A stretch of 64,000 bases of DNA from Saccharina japonica (GCA_008828725.1 MEHQ01002739.1:1-64000), one strand, 5' to 3'; counted from the first letter of the stretch, positions 11,901 through 26,900 are shown. The notes: generated by a model from the letters alone, not told the origin. Numbers and translations: made by a program.

Positions 11901-14900
11901 GCCAACCCATGCGATAGACGTCCCTTCCCTATAATCGTGGATTCCGTTGTAGAATTGGCAAAAGTAGCGTGGTGCCACGTTTTCAAAACGGAGCGAAGAA
12001 CGCAAAAAATAAGATAGGGCAACACGCCAGAACTGATTGGCGAACGGCTTGTTCCATACGGCGCCGTGGTTGGTTGAATAAACGAAAGCTGTGATTTCTC
12101 GGATAAAAGAGGCGAGGGACATCGCAACTTATCAATACACAGCCACGCGTGTACACCAAGTTACGCCGTTCCACTTCGAGGTAAGGCGGTCGAGCCACAA
12201 TACGACTAACCTCGGCTCCGCCCGGAGGATGGAAACAAAGGCCAAGGCCAATCCAGTGCTGCGTCGGAGAACGAACTAGCCTCCGAGGCGGTCCCCAAAT
12301 ACCAAACACACCGATTCCGCAATCCCACACAGAGCAGGAGAAGGTTGCCAGCGAATCGAAGCATCCGCCCAGATACGTCAACCGAAACGAGCGACAGAAG
12401 CGAGCGCCGCTTAGATTACCCCATGCCATCCGATTTTATCCGATATGACCAATCGATCATGCGTGAACAGAGGTGGAACACACTAAATGTACTCGGGTAT
12501 CCGTTGTCATCTGATTTGAAAAAGTTACTCCATCACTTGATACCCAAACGACGTGCTGTATGATCAGGAGAAAGCTCAGACTGCCTTGTAGGCAGGCAGC
12601 AACGCTGGGTACTGCAACAAACGTTAACGTTGTGTACTACCGGTACATACAACAGAGTTAAGTTGACACGACAGGGTTATCTGAGATGTGGAAGTGTGAC
12701 GAGCCTCAGGTTCCAGGCTAAGACAAACAAGCGCTACCTAATGCACACCTCAGCCGACAGCTTCCAGTATGTCTGCTCGCCATGAGGTCAAAATCTGACC
12801 CTCTCAAGGAAAGCGCCCCAAAAACAATCTGCTTAGCATACAAACTCGTGAATAGCAACTGTACGAAGGCGCAGAAACACAGAGAGAAGCAGATAGTCTT
12901 GGGGCGAGGATTTTCCAGACAAGGGTGTACCGCAGGGCAAGGAAGATACACCGTACAGTCTTGACCGAGTACATAGGGTCCTACCGCACGTGCCTCACAT
13001 CCCAGCATCGTTGCGCTTGGTCTACCTTGTGCACCTCACCTCCTGCTTTGATCCGTCGAGCTGCTGGAGAAGCTTGTCCAGCCAAATTGACGGTAGGGAC
13101 ATGAGCGAGGGGTTCCGCCGCCCTCCATGCAGCAAGGCCTCGCACACCGCTTGGAACGCCGCCTTATGGGTGTAAAAAAGAGGGGCAAGGGCAGTGCGTT
13201 CCGTCCTTGAGCGAAAGTAATGGGCGAATGCTTTGGACAAGTCGATGGTGAAATATAACTCGGAATCACCCACCAACAACCGCACGCTGGACGGCACTCT
13301 GTACGACACCGGCCGTATGTAGCTACCAGGCTCACAAACAACGAGGGCAGTAGACCTTCTGCGTACTGCAGCAGCAGCAGCAGCAGCAGCCTAAAGGAGT
13401 GCACGCGATGCAAGCGTGCCTACTTGTTGTACGCCGAGCACGAACACTGCCAATACTGAGTACGATAACTGAACAACCAAGAGGAAAGCACGCGATGCAG
13501 GCATGCTAACTTAATATCGCACGCCGAACATTAACACTTCGTCGATTACGGACACCGAAAAAGGAAAAACAAGAAAAAACATGCGTAACCCTTTCAGAAA
13601 TACACCCACATTCATGCCGAAAAATACTTGGAATTAGTGTGGGATAATTTTTGCAGTAGTAAAAGGGTAAACCGCGTACCGACACGGCAACAATAACGAC
13701 AACAACGGACGCCTAACCCCCCCTCCCCCCACCCACCTGAGCAGACGCCACACACCCCATGTGCTTGAGCGACAGAAGAGACTCCAGCAACGTGTCCCCA
13801 ATTTTTGTCACGTCTGCGTCTGTGAGAAGAGACTCCATGCTTCCTGCCTCGCCTACCGGCGTAGACGCACCGGCCCCGTCCGCTGCTTCGACCTTAGGGT
13901 TAGCGTCAGACGAGGTCGCTCCCTGTGCCACCTGAGCCGCGGGGAGGGGCGATGCGGTCACCATGGTAGCCAGGCATCGACAGGCCTCTTTCGCCAACAG
14001 CCACGCGCCCACGACAGCTCGCTGCCCCTGCGCGGCAGAGCGCCCGGCTTCCACCTTAGCCCCGACGCACGCCACTCGGTCGTCGCCCGCGCGTGCATTT
14101 GGCTCGCCCGGTCTCGTGACAAGCGGCGTCGACACGGCGTGGCCATGGGAATCGACCGAAACCATGCCCACGTGTCCGTTAGCATTGACGCTACGCGCCG
14201 AGCGGGTGGTGTGTGCGGCCGCATCCCCGCCACCAGCCTTTCCGCTTCCCCCGCCACCGCAAGACGAAGAGTGTCCGCCCACTCCCCCCTCACCGCCTCC
14301 GACACCGCCGCTGTGCTCTCCCACGATCAGGAGCGACAACCGCAGGGCGCGAAAGGCCTGCTCCAGCAGAGCTCCAACCACCGCGCGCCGCTTCTCGAGC
14401 TGCAACGTGCTCTTGACCCTAGCCTCACTATCACCAGTATCAGTATGGTCATTGGTAGCGCCATCGCCCGGCGCTGGGTCAGATCGACCAGTCGGTCCTC
14501 GTGGCTTTCGCCCCTTCGTAGCTCGCCCTCCTTTGGGCTGCTCCGAGTCAAGCAAGACGTGGTGTACGGCTAGGAGCACGCCATGGGGAAGGAGGGCAAT
14601 GCTGGCCTCCGCAGCAGGAGCGTTTAGAGGAGGCGTGTTTACGGCATCGAGGGCATCGGGGATGACAGTACCCTCTTGTCGTTGGAGGCTTTGATCCCAC
14701 ACACGCTGCAGACTGCCAAGCCTGTTGAGATAAGGAAAACATATGCGAAGCACTCAGGCGTTAGCGAACCTGCAGCGGCCAGAACGCTTGCCTCGACATG
14801 GCATATGGTACACGTTTATATGATACATGGCACATGGTACACGTTTACGTGGTACATGGTGTATGGTACATGGTGTATGGTGTCGGGAATCTATAAGGTA

Positions 14901-17900
14901 AGAGTTGTCCTCAAACCCATACTACCGTGGCAGATGCTTGGCCTATCATATCCCCCGTACGCAGTGACTGTTTTCGAACACCAACACCGCGGGAAACACG
15001 CGGAGCAGACGTTCACCTCGTTGGCTGTACCTCGTTTTCATACCCATTCGCTGATTTTCCTTTCGTTTAATGTACGCAGAAAATAAAGGGCATCAGTTGG
15101 ATTAACTGCCCCCCGCACCCGATGTTCCCCCTGGGCAAGTCAGAGTGGAGCAAAACTGTATACCAGGTACATCATTGTTGAACACAGGACGTCTGGATGA
15201 TACCAGTACGTGGTTTACATACTACAGGTTGCACAGCGGCTTCGCGCAAATATTCTCCCGCGGATACTTTATTTCAATTTATTTCCCATCAATACATAAA
15301 ACCATGCGCTTCAACGCTAACGTCTGCGTCACGGCACAAAGCAACGCAGACCTTTGGGCACCCAACCGCAGGCGATCGACTAAAAACAAAACAAAACAAA
15401 AACAAAAATCAAACATAACCCCAACCTGTGGGAAAGAACGGCGCGAAGCCCCTCCAGAAAGCGCACTGCTGCGTCTCCGCTCCCCTCCTCCTGACCACCA
15501 GCATCACCATCACTCATATTGACGCCCCCCAAACCCTGACCACCCTTGCCCTCGCTGCTCCAGTCACCGGCCCTACCCCTGTCTCCAATCTCAGCGGCAA
15601 ACAGAGGAACATCTAACCCCAGCCCTCGCGCGTGGGAAACGAACACAAGGCGAAGGATGAGAGCCCCTCTGTCGCTCTCCTGCTGTCGCCCGCTTCCACT
15701 CAAGCGCAACCCTTCGGCCGCGAGACGCTTGCCCCCTTCAGCCCCTTCGTACCCGGCCAGAGGGCAAGGAAAACGCGCGAGAACCGAGTACGCGAGGGAT
15801 CGGGTGCGGTCCCAGCTACTGCCGAGGAGGGCCAGGAGGGTGTCCACCCAGCGGCGCCGGAAGATTGAGGACGAAACCACCTGCGAAAAACGAACGCCGG
15901 ATTGGGATATAGACAAAAAAGCGGGAGTCGGGTGAGAGGGCGACGTTTCAGTATTCCGCGTACCACTCGAAAACACGCGGCTCGTTAGGCGCCCTCCCGC
16001 CAAGCGGCTGGTGATGCCACAAGTTTTGCCATTCGGCGCACCCGTAACAAAAAAACGCCGCTTATCCGGCTCTCGCCAAGCGGCTTGTGTTGCGATGGAC
16101 AACTCCAGACGAAAACGCACACCGAAGGAGCTACCGGGCGATCACGACCTCGTCAACCTTCTTCTTCGCCCGCCCTTTTCTCAGGCTGCGGTATGCCACG
16201 AAGGTAGCCTCTGTTGGCAGAGAGGAAGCTATCCATCATCAGGGGGGATAGAACAAAAAACAGGTGGTGCACAGAATGGCACCATACCGCGGTCCGAAAC
16301 GAAATTATGTGTATCCCTTGCCGCTCCTGACCACGCTCAAATACGAAAGGTGCCGCTGCTTCTCAGCACACCGACGTGGTCGACTCGACGAATCGACCGC
16401 TGCGCCATGCAAACCAAAAAAAAAAGCCCACCGTACTTCTGCCATACTTCGAAGTATATAGACTATCCATGAAAGACACGCAGACACGCACCTTTGCAAG
16501 GGGGCTCTCGCGCTGGTCGGTACCGTTCGTCCCATCCACCGGCACCAGCTCGGATAGCACTAGCTGCACCAACTCAAGCCCCAGCACCTCCCTCTCGAAC
16601 GGGCATCCTGGGTACAAGCTCCGGAGGACCTCCTACCCAGAATAACCGAATTGCAAAACAAACGCAGAATTAGGGGAAAGTATGCATGTCAGTGCCATGG
16701 CGCATGGTTAGGGTTAGCACGCCAGTCAGGGTGACGGAACTACTGACTTTCGCCACATGACACACCAGCAGCAACTACGGTACTGTAGCTATTACTATAG
16801 ATAGGACCAAACGCGGTAAGAAGGGGTCTCACCGCCACCAAAATGAAGCGTCGACGGGTGCGACGAGAGGTCACCACTGCTATTACGATCGTGACCTTAT
16901 CGTCGGCGTTGGTGATATTTGACAGAAGCATGCTCTATACGCTCTACAAAACCGTTCGTACGCGCGATGGAAGTATCACATGATGTCACACACAGCTCGC
17001 AAATAGGAGTTCGACGAAATCCTCGATCTCACAGCTGATGCTAACACTTCATCCACACGTCAAAAGACAACGATCTACACTAAAAACAAACAGCAGAACA
17101 CTGTCATGAACACGAGCCCGTGGGCGATTCGTCTGCGGTGCAACGTCATCAAGATATAGCTACAGAATCCCTTCAACGGGTGGCCAACGGCTCAGCAGCA
17201 ATTCGTCTTTTGATCGCCGTGTACAAGTCACTCCGATCGGCTACGTGTATACCATGGTATCTGCTTCTGATGCCAAGATCCATCGCGTGCGCTCTTCTGC
17301 GAGCGACGAAGCACAACAACAAACTTGAGCAGGCCTCCTTTTCGTTGTTTTCTCTAAGAATATTGCTCACACGTCTCACCTCGCCCAGCCAACGAACGAA
17401 CACTTCCACTCGCTCGATCGTCTGCGCCGCCGTCTCTCTCTCTCCTTCCTTTCCGTCCCTAGTAGCAGCAGTTGCGACGCTTCCGCTTCCGCTGCCATAC
17501 TGAGCACCGCCAGCCTGCTTGTGCTTCTGCCGCTTGCTGCCATTCACTCCAAACCTGTCAGCGCCGCGGTGAAGCTGGGAGCGGCCGCCCGTGGTCTGCC
17601 CCGACAGTTCTTTCACGCATACTCTCACGGTCTCTCTCATCCGGACCAATAGAGTCTGTACATCGCGCAAAGTGACAACGCGCACCGTGCGTATATCGTT
17701 GTGCGTGTGGCGGGGGGGTGAACATGAGCCGCGTTGCAAGTACCGGGACAGAATCATACCGGTGCGGTACATTGTACTTTCTGCAACGGACGCGATCACG
17801 GCCAAGAGGCTATAGGGCCAAAGTTATCATGCCGGCAGAAGACGGGACCGCAACGCACAACCTCAACTACCTGTAGATCGACGCTACTATTAAATTGTCT

Positions 17901-20900
17901 TCTTAATGCCCAGACAAGGGGAACCGCACGCACAACACAGGCCCGACACAATACCGAAAAACTGGCATCACCCCTTCTGGTCTGGCAGTGCTGGAAATCG
18001 ACGTGCTCCACGGCCGACTTCACACGAGAACATCACAGGATGCTCTTAGGATGTCCCCTCGACACACACACAAGCTTCCCCACTCGTTTAAGACGGGGAG
18101 CATTTCATTCTACATTAAGTGTCGATCTTACTCGCAACTGACCTGCACTGCCCTCAACAGAAGCTGCCTGCTCTGGGCGCCGAAGACCTTCAGGCTGTAC
18201 GGCAAGACCTTGGCAGTGGTGGATGGGGCGTGCAAAGGAGCAGAGAGACCGAAGGCATCGTCACGAGCATCAAGGGGCACAGAAAACACAACAAACACAA
18301 CACCGAAAACAAAACAGAGCGCGTCAAGGTGCAGGAGAAAGGAGCAGCGGAAGCACACCTAGTGCAGTGGGTTGCCCAATATCGACTTCGCAGCTTGCCT
18401 GAATAGCGTATCGGTGATAGCAATACAAAGGAAATATACACAAAAGTGCGGGGAGGGGATGGAAGTACAATATCATACGTGACTCTCCCGACAGAATCTC
18501 AGCCCATTTAGTAGGTAGTGACCATCCTCTCGGCGCTCTTTGCACCCAATTAATAGCTCTCTGCATCCCACGTAACCGATACGCACGGTTCATAGCCAGA
18601 ACCGCACGTCGGCAACCCGTCCAAACAACGGCTGCCACCAGAGGATAGCTGAAAACATCCCACTACCGCCACCACTGATACTGAACCACAGCAACACAGG
18701 TTATCAATAGGACACAGCGGCGATGTCATGGGACGATGCTGGAAATATTAACGCTGTTCTCACCTCTCGGAGAAGGTCCGTTTCGGCTGCGGGGGGCACC
18801 GTGGTCATCCGAAGATCAGTGCACAAAAGAGACAGCGCAGACATGCGGAGGGTCTCGTCCACGTGCAGAGAAGCCCACCTCACCTCAGACGGCTGCAGCA
18901 AGCCTGAAAAACATCGCGGGTCGGGTCGGATTAGGTTTGAAAATCTGAAAAATCTTGTCGGTCGGGTCGGGTCAGATGTCGGCAGTTCAAAATTGTTACG
19001 GGTTAGGTTGGGTTGGGTCACTCCATCCGACCCGGCCCGTGAGAAGTGACCCGACTCGTGAAAATTCCTGGAAAAATTGCAGTACGGGAACAACAGGGTC
19101 ACATCTCAACAACCCATTATCTCGCTATTGAATATCTGGTATCTGCCACCATTCCGCCATTTGCTCATCTCATCACAACGCCACCAACTCCCCTCGTCGC
19201 GCGGTCTTATCTGTCTGGGCCGCAGGAGCTTGCGTTGGCTCTTAAACTACGGCAAGTTAATACCCCACCCTTTGCAGCACCAATATCGGAACGGTGTCCG
19301 TAATATCTACAGCAAAACACCTTGTCCCGGACACTGCCGACTGGCTGGAAAACATGCAAGGTACGTAGCGCAGTGTTACTTCCGCTTTCCCTTTCGAGGC
19401 AACACATATTGAGCAATGAACGGCATCGACTGACAGTATTAACACCTCGCTGATACGCCCGCTATGAAATCAAAACCAACATAAGAATAAACTCGGCGGG
19501 CCGCCAGCTGTCTCTGCCGTACCTTCGGAAGCGCTGTTTTCTCTGTTATCAATGCAGCTACCGGCTAGGGTTAACCCCGTCGTCGCTCCGCATTTCCGTG
19601 CGAAACGGGCAACCTTTCATGATAGGGGATTGGAGCGGGGGGAGAGGGTTATTTTGTTATTTTCGCATGTTCTTCAGGGGAAGAGTCAATCGCCAGCGTG
19701 TCACGCACAACAAGAGACACACGCAGAGCCAGCGTGCACAAAACGGGAAGAGCCCAGGACGGGGACGACTTTCTTCCGAGCAATAGGACACCACCAACAC
19801 CGACCAACCAGTAATGCGAAATATAAGGTATCAAGCGATGCTTTCTTTATTTGGTGCTCAAGGCGCTCTCCCCGTCAAGCATTTTGATACAAAATGCCTG
19901 GTACAAAAGTAAAATCGGGTATGGTGGCTATTAACACCCCGCCGTACGGGTCATGCCCATGAAGCGGTTCACGTACAGTAAACTCGCAGCATTTTTCGAG
20001 CGTCTCAGACGGCATCAGCGGCTATCGTCAACGGCTACCCACAAGCGGAAACAAGTTAAGTACAAGTATTAGTAGTGCTAACCTCGATCATGGCCCACAT
20101 GCGGCGAACGTCATGGTGCAAACAGCCGCCGGCGTCAGGCAGCAAGGGAGGGTGATAACTTGTGTCTCCCTCTTCGCCGCACACATGATCTCGTACTTCT
20201 GCCGACAGCGCCGCGGCGCTGGCTGGGTCGAACTTGAACACCTGTCCAAGTCGGACGAATACAGCAGTATGTTAACACCAGGTATACTTACTGGTAAGTT
20301 GCAAGGGAATGATCGGAACGGCCTATTAAAGGAGACGCGGCGCCAGCTGCGAATGTCGCATGACAAGGGAGAGACTTGCGCAAGCTCAAAGAGAAGACAA
20401 CGACAGCAGTAACGGCATTAATCCAATTTATAAATGAAGAAACTCATAGCAATACAGAGCTCTCGAGACACTCGGGCAGCGGTTGCCATATGGGACACCA
20501 CTGCCAGCGACAGCCACGTCAGTCACTGAATCACCAATGCAGATGGTCCGTTTCTATGGTCCGTCCGATTAATTTTTCACTGTACTGACAATTCTAGAAA
20601 TTGAGATAGTCCCTATGACTGGCGTGCACGCAGGTTTTGCGAAGAGCAACAATTAAAAGACCCGTTTCAGTCGGATAAACTTTACACATCATTTTTTTTT
20701 TCTCGAGGCTAATGATAATCGCTTATTGCTGAATACGGGGCTAATATCTGGTAGGTTTTATGTGGTCATATATATCTTCTTGTTCTTTAGATACCGGAAA
20801 CGAATAGATGTCATGTATTCTCCCAAACATTTTAGCGGAGAAATCGGCAAAACGAAGTGATTCTGAACGGTACTTGGTTATAGGTTTTAAAGGCATGTTA

Positions 20901-23900
20901 TCACGACAAGCCTCTTCACACTCAATGGATTCGGGGAAATTGGACCAATGCGTGAGGTCGTTTCAATTGTTCTCTTCATAAATACTCTGTGGCGCGAGAA
21001 ATCGAGTGTCAAATATAGAAGAGGATTTGGGGATTTTCTATCTCGTCCCCTGCGTCTTTTTTCAAAAACTTTTATCGGTCATCTTGTTCGTCTCATCACA
21101 CATCACAGCGAACTCACCCCAGACTATGCTTTCTCCAACTCAATTTAATTTTGCTCGAAATAACTCGTTGAAAATCGGCCAAAACGGCTGAATTTGTTTT
21201 GAAACGATACAGCCCAAAGCATTCACGAATAGCAATAGGCTTTAGTATGGAGATGTGCTATTTATCATCGACTTGAATTATATGTTATAAGGATTCCGCT
21301 GCACGCAACTTGCCCACACTGTCACAAGCCTTGATTCAGCGGTTAACTCTCAAAACTGCGCGAGAAAAAGTGGGTCGCATGTGGAGTCAAGATTAACAAA
21401 ATCATCGGATGGACCATACAACCCGCAAAGTCCGGCGATAGTTGCCGAGGGCACCACGCGTTGGAAACGAAAACAAGCATCGCCGTCCGATTGATAGCGA
21501 TACAGACGAACGAAACCAAAACCGCTGCAAGAGGATGCCGTGAAGCTTTCGCGATCCCGCAAAGACACAAAAAGTGCAACACGACAGCAGAGACACCCCA
21601 CTTCACAGTAGTACATTTATACCAGAAAAAATAAACACACATGTAGCTCCATAGAGCCGGCCAGAATACTTCGTAAAATGAACATAGCATTGCCTCCCGC
21701 GGGGTCTATGGTTATGGCCGTAGGATAACACATAACTCACCTCGGGAAGCAGATATGCTGCGACATGACTGCGCGACCACGAGTCCTCCTGCATCAGAGC
21801 CGCTGCCGCCGGCGCCAACCACCACTTTCTGCACAGGGACGCAGCCCTCTGTGTCGAGGTTCCCGTTGTCTTGCCCTTTTTGCCAACAGGGATCTTGGTG
21901 CCGACCCGTGCCTTCGATGCAACGTGCGACGTGTTCCCATCCTTACGTCCGGCTTTCCCTGCACCAGAAGCGCACAGCGTGCTAGCTGATTCCGCGGCTG
22001 GCGACAAGCCTCCGCTCGAGGAGCGCTCTACCTGCAGGGTTGCAATGTGTGTGGGCAAGCACAGACGGCTAAGCGGCGAGAATCTCGCAGAAGCGGGGCA
22101 GTCCGGTGGCCTTGAGCGCGCGTAAACGTCTTGAGCTCAATCGATGCCCGCTTTTCGAGAATTGTAACTCGCTCACGGGTGTCGCTGCAGCATAAATAAG
22201 CCGGCGGCTTTATCAGAAGGACCACCGTGGATCAAGGGTCTTATCTGCTAACCGCCCTTATCCAAATTCGTCCACAACGCCAAAACTTTGCATGCATACG
22301 AGAATGCCGGAATCGAGCGACCAGCAACTGTGCGAGCCGCTCATCTCATCCAGCCAGCGAAGTTGACGGACATGCGCGGGACTGACTTGGGATGCATGCA
22401 GGATACTCTCATGCTAGTCTTTCTGTCGTGTCTTTCGCCAACTTGCTTCTCGATAAGGTCACGTCCGAGCAAGCGGCCTGCGTTTCAGTCACGTACCGCA
22501 CGAGGCTTACATTACATGTTACACGGTATGGCGCCTGCATTACCCCAACGAAACGTGGCCAACCAACGGAAAGCACAATTCAATATACAAGGTAGCACTT
22601 ATGAAGCAACATGAAATAAGGTCGCACACGAACCGCCTTCCGTGGTGTAATAGGTTGCAGTCAAATCCATGCCGCCGGAGTCTGTTGAAACAATGTATTC
22701 ATAGGACAAGCCCAATTACCGCCGACGCAGACTGGACACGCACACCAGTCGCGACTTTTGGTGTCAACATCAGTCACGACGTTCTTTCTTGCCGATTGCG
22801 TACGGTGGACACGTACGCACTTCGAACATACTGTGCTTCGCACCAGGCGCAGCGTTCAGCTCCCGGTCACAACCCCAGCCCTACCCAATACACTATACAC
22901 GCGAGGGACTCACCACAGTACTGATAGCTTAGTAAACGACAAAAGTGGTAGACGCGAGGGACTCACGTCAGTACTGATAGCCTTAAGAAATTGGAGCAGA
23001 AGAGTTGTCGCCTGCCCGGACACGTTGCCTCGCACCCCCACCGCCCACACCAGCTGCTCCACGAGCGACGGGCAAATCTCCAGGAGGCGGAGGGCGCCAA
23101 CCCTCGGCAAAAGCACACCGAGCGCAACGTACTTGCCCTTGAACGTTGCTGTTAGGCAGAGCAGACGGCGTACAGCGAGCGAAAACTAGGCGTTGGAGAT
23201 AGCTACAATAGAACAGTAAAGTGCAGCAATCGGAGGTGCCAAGCGCGCTTCGCCTTCAAGGAGAGCCTAGTTTTACCCTCCGAGTGGAGTCGACTCTAAC
23301 CCTAAAAAACACGCCTTGCCAATCCTATAAAAAACCATTGCCACTTGAGTTCCGCAACAGCCCAAGTGTTCAGCCGAATGCGGACATTGCCGTACGTAGT
23401 GGACGTATTTATTACGATGCGAGTTTCTCATTTACACCTCGCCAAAACATAGGGACAGTGTTTGAGCTCGCTGAAGCCGATTCTACGACCGCCTATCGAG
23501 ATCTCCGAAACAAACAAACAAGGGCCGGCTACTTTTTTGTCCGAACACTAATAATACACTAAGCCTCCCACCAACGCACCACATTTGACGACGGTTTCAC
23601 ATATCCTGCTGCGCGAGTTCCTAGCGACATCTGCACTTAATTTTGGCGTCGTACAATAGCATTTACTGTTGTAGTGCACGTAACGTATTGTATTAAATGT
23701 TGCACCTGGCTGCTGAAGGACGCGTTCGGCCAAGCACTCCCACTCGCTGACATCTCCTGAACCACCCGCTTCCCGAGCTTCAAGCATCGACTGCTTAGAC
23801 TGTTCAGACTGTTCACACGACATTGACAGAGCAGCAGTGTTGACGTATAGCGCAATCGATCACACGGTCAACACCAGCTTCGTTTTTTTCGTCAAACAGA

Positions 23901-26900
23901 GCTCGACACGACAAGTGCCATGTTGGTAACACTGCGATACGAGACTACCATGAGTACTACCAGGTATATCAATACCAACAAAACTAGCGTGTGTACACAT
24001 ATCTAGAGGTTTACCTCTGATATTATAAATATATACTACAGCTGTAGTATAACTCTACGTGGGCTTTATAGATTCGAGATCTCCAGCGTCGATACTTTTG
24101 GGCTTGGAGCCTTACTAAAAAAATATGAAAGTATTAACGTGTACGAGAACAACCTTTACCTAACATCGGCGTTTGAAAGCATTGCATTGGGGTTCTATCT
24201 CCGGCGTTTCCCGACAAAAAAGTAACCCCCCCTTGCGCATTGAACATTTCCGTGTTTCCGTTATTAAACGAACGTTGTTATTAACAGTAACATCATGGCG
24301 TCCTGGTGACGGTCGAGGACAAGATCCCTAACCCTAACCCTCAACACTAACCCTAACAGTAGTGACCACAACCACCACCAGCAACATGTCAACACCCCCA
24401 ACCTTTCTACAAACTAGGCTAACCCTAAGGCACGAAGTGTTATGATGTCATGCAGAACCCCCAAAACCCCCAGGCGCAGCGGCATGCCAATGTTCCTTGC
24501 CTGCCTCACCACACCCTGTTTCACTTGCGCTTAATACACACACCACATTCTGTTTCATTTACACACATATGCTATATACCATATTCTGTTTTACTGACAT
24601 GTCGAAGGTTGACCACGTGCTCCAACAGCGCCGGCGCCAGGGACGAAATTAGTTTAGCTGGGTGCACCAGCGCCTTCATGGCGACTCCCATAACCTCAGA
24701 CAGCGTCTGAGTCACATCCACACCATCCCCGTTGTGCTCACGCTTCGCTGAGGAGACTGGAAACCCCGAGTGAAGGGCGAGGCCGCATTGCGCGAAGGCC
24801 GTTGCTCTGCTGCACCAAGCTTCGAGGACCTGAAAGGCCACGGGAAGTTGTGCCGCGGAGAGAAACGAGTAGCATGAATGAGGGCCGGCTTCGGGAATGG
24901 TTCAACCTAGAAAATGGTTGCACGAACGCTGACTGCGTTGAGGAGTTATTCGCCAGACACACTGCTACTTTGCTACTGTACAAACATACAATATGGAACA
25001 CTAAGGATCGCAGTCCCGGTTGAGCGGAACCCGTCAATAGTCGAAAGCCCAACGAGGACCCAATACGGGGGCACCTGCTGTTAGTAGGTTTAAGGCCGAA
25101 CGCCGAAGTCGATCCGAGTAACACACGGGTACTGCTTTCACCAAGGGATGCGTCTGCAGACAACCGCGGAGCGATAATGGCCAGCGTCAGTGTGACACGA
25201 AATACAGCAGACTGCACCAAGTATGCACCCGGACCGTAATTAAATTTATCACTGCCTAATAGCCCTACGAGTATGCGCAAGGTGCGGTTCGGCAGTTTTT
25301 CCGTCTTCACCCAACTACGATAAAATAATAACCCAGCGGCTATTCAAAACATGCACCCACACATAATAAGCACGCCATTGGACTAATAGAGTCTCGGACA
25401 AAAGACTTCACCAGACCTCCGCAAATAGACAAATATAGATTATAGCGCAGGTGTGTACCAGGTAAAGCACTACTGACCAGTGCACGAACTCTATCAGTAT
25501 ATGCATGAACAGTTCAGTTATCATACCCTGGTAAAGAAATCTAGCATGCCTAAGACCGCTCGAGCCAAGCTCACCTGTAACGCAAAGAAGCGCAGCTGCA
25601 ATCCACTCTCGGAACCGCACCGGCTCAAAACGGCATTCAGGATAGGCCCCAGTAGAAGGTTGTCCTTGCCGACCTTCCCGATTACGCCGCTGCTGCCCTC
25701 AGTCGAGCCACCATTCTTGAAATCACCGCGTACTAGAAGCACGCCCGGATCGACGATGTGAAGAAGAGCACGGCACACGGCAACACCGGAGCCGGCCGGC
25801 AAGGGTAGGAAAGACGCAATCAAAGTCCTCGTCCCATCGGCGTCTGCGTGATCATCTTCATCATTCTCTTGCCCTCCTTCGGCGCCCGAGAAAAAAGAGT
25901 CAAATATCATTGTGGACGTTGCCTGTGTGAGCTGGGATGAAACCTCTTCCTGCCCACGACCACTCGGGGGGGCGGTGGTATCGGCGTCGGAAGTGGTAGT
26001 CCTAGTTGTGCCTGAAGCGGCAGAACCCGGTGGCCATCGACCGCTGCCTCTCCAAGACGCCATCGCAACATGGACCAGCACAGTCGAGGCATGAGTCATA
26101 GCCTCTCGCTGAACCGTGGGGGTGGACAGCACTAGAAGGCACAGAAAGCACATGTGCCTCGCGGTGACGTCGCCTTGAGGAAGCCGTGCCACGTCCCACT
26201 CCCTGGTTGCGCGGAAGGGCAAGGACGAGATACTTTGGGTTGGTGCTTTTGGATTGACTTTCAAAGCGCGACGTCGTTAAATCAGTTGATCAGAAAATGG
26301 GCGCTTCGCCTGTAACTCGTATAATGTGTACATACTTCGAAGTACATACTACAGGGCACCTCGTTGCTGTACCTCATATACCTGTACTCGTCATGGCGCA
26401 GGATGCTCGACTCATGTTTCATGCCCTGGTACATATGTGCCTGTTGGTATGATGTACACACAAACACATACGCCAGTTGCAATACTGTACGTTAAACGCT
26501 GTGGATTGTTGCAATTGCATTTCGTCACTGCAAGCACGTGTTGCACACTGCGCAGGAGAACGGTTCAACACATGATACCTGGCGCATACTCGTAGGAAAT
26601 ACGAGTATTATAGCTTCGGGTGGAGGTCATGAGTGGAGGTCGAGATGCGCTTTACATCTTACGGGTGAGGATAGGCTTCGACGTTCAACGAAAGGGGAGT
26701 TATTGCGGTGAACCAGGGAGGTGTGTGCTACTACTAGAGCTGTGATTCGGCACGGCATAAGGGGCGCTTTCGGTCAATAAAAAAAAGGTACTCCTGTCTT
26801 CGAACAAATCACGTGTTGACGTTTTTTTTACAGTTGCAGTAATATGTCTGATTACATAAATGACATATGATGCCTCCCTACCAAAAACGGCATAGCTCCA

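Noticed and set aside
13761..14694. Plus-strand frames of 243-270 codons opposite THADA exon 12
   Set aside because: They are antisense shadows; Pro/Ser/Arg-rich composition mirrors the Gly/Ala-rich inserts of exon 12.
18324..18638. Alternative THADA exon with a long open frame (WTGCRRAVLAMNRAYRL)
   Set aside because: It has a reasonable acceptor, but its frame does not match the phase left by exon 7, and the true family continuation (LPYSLKVFG) is found at 18143-18208.
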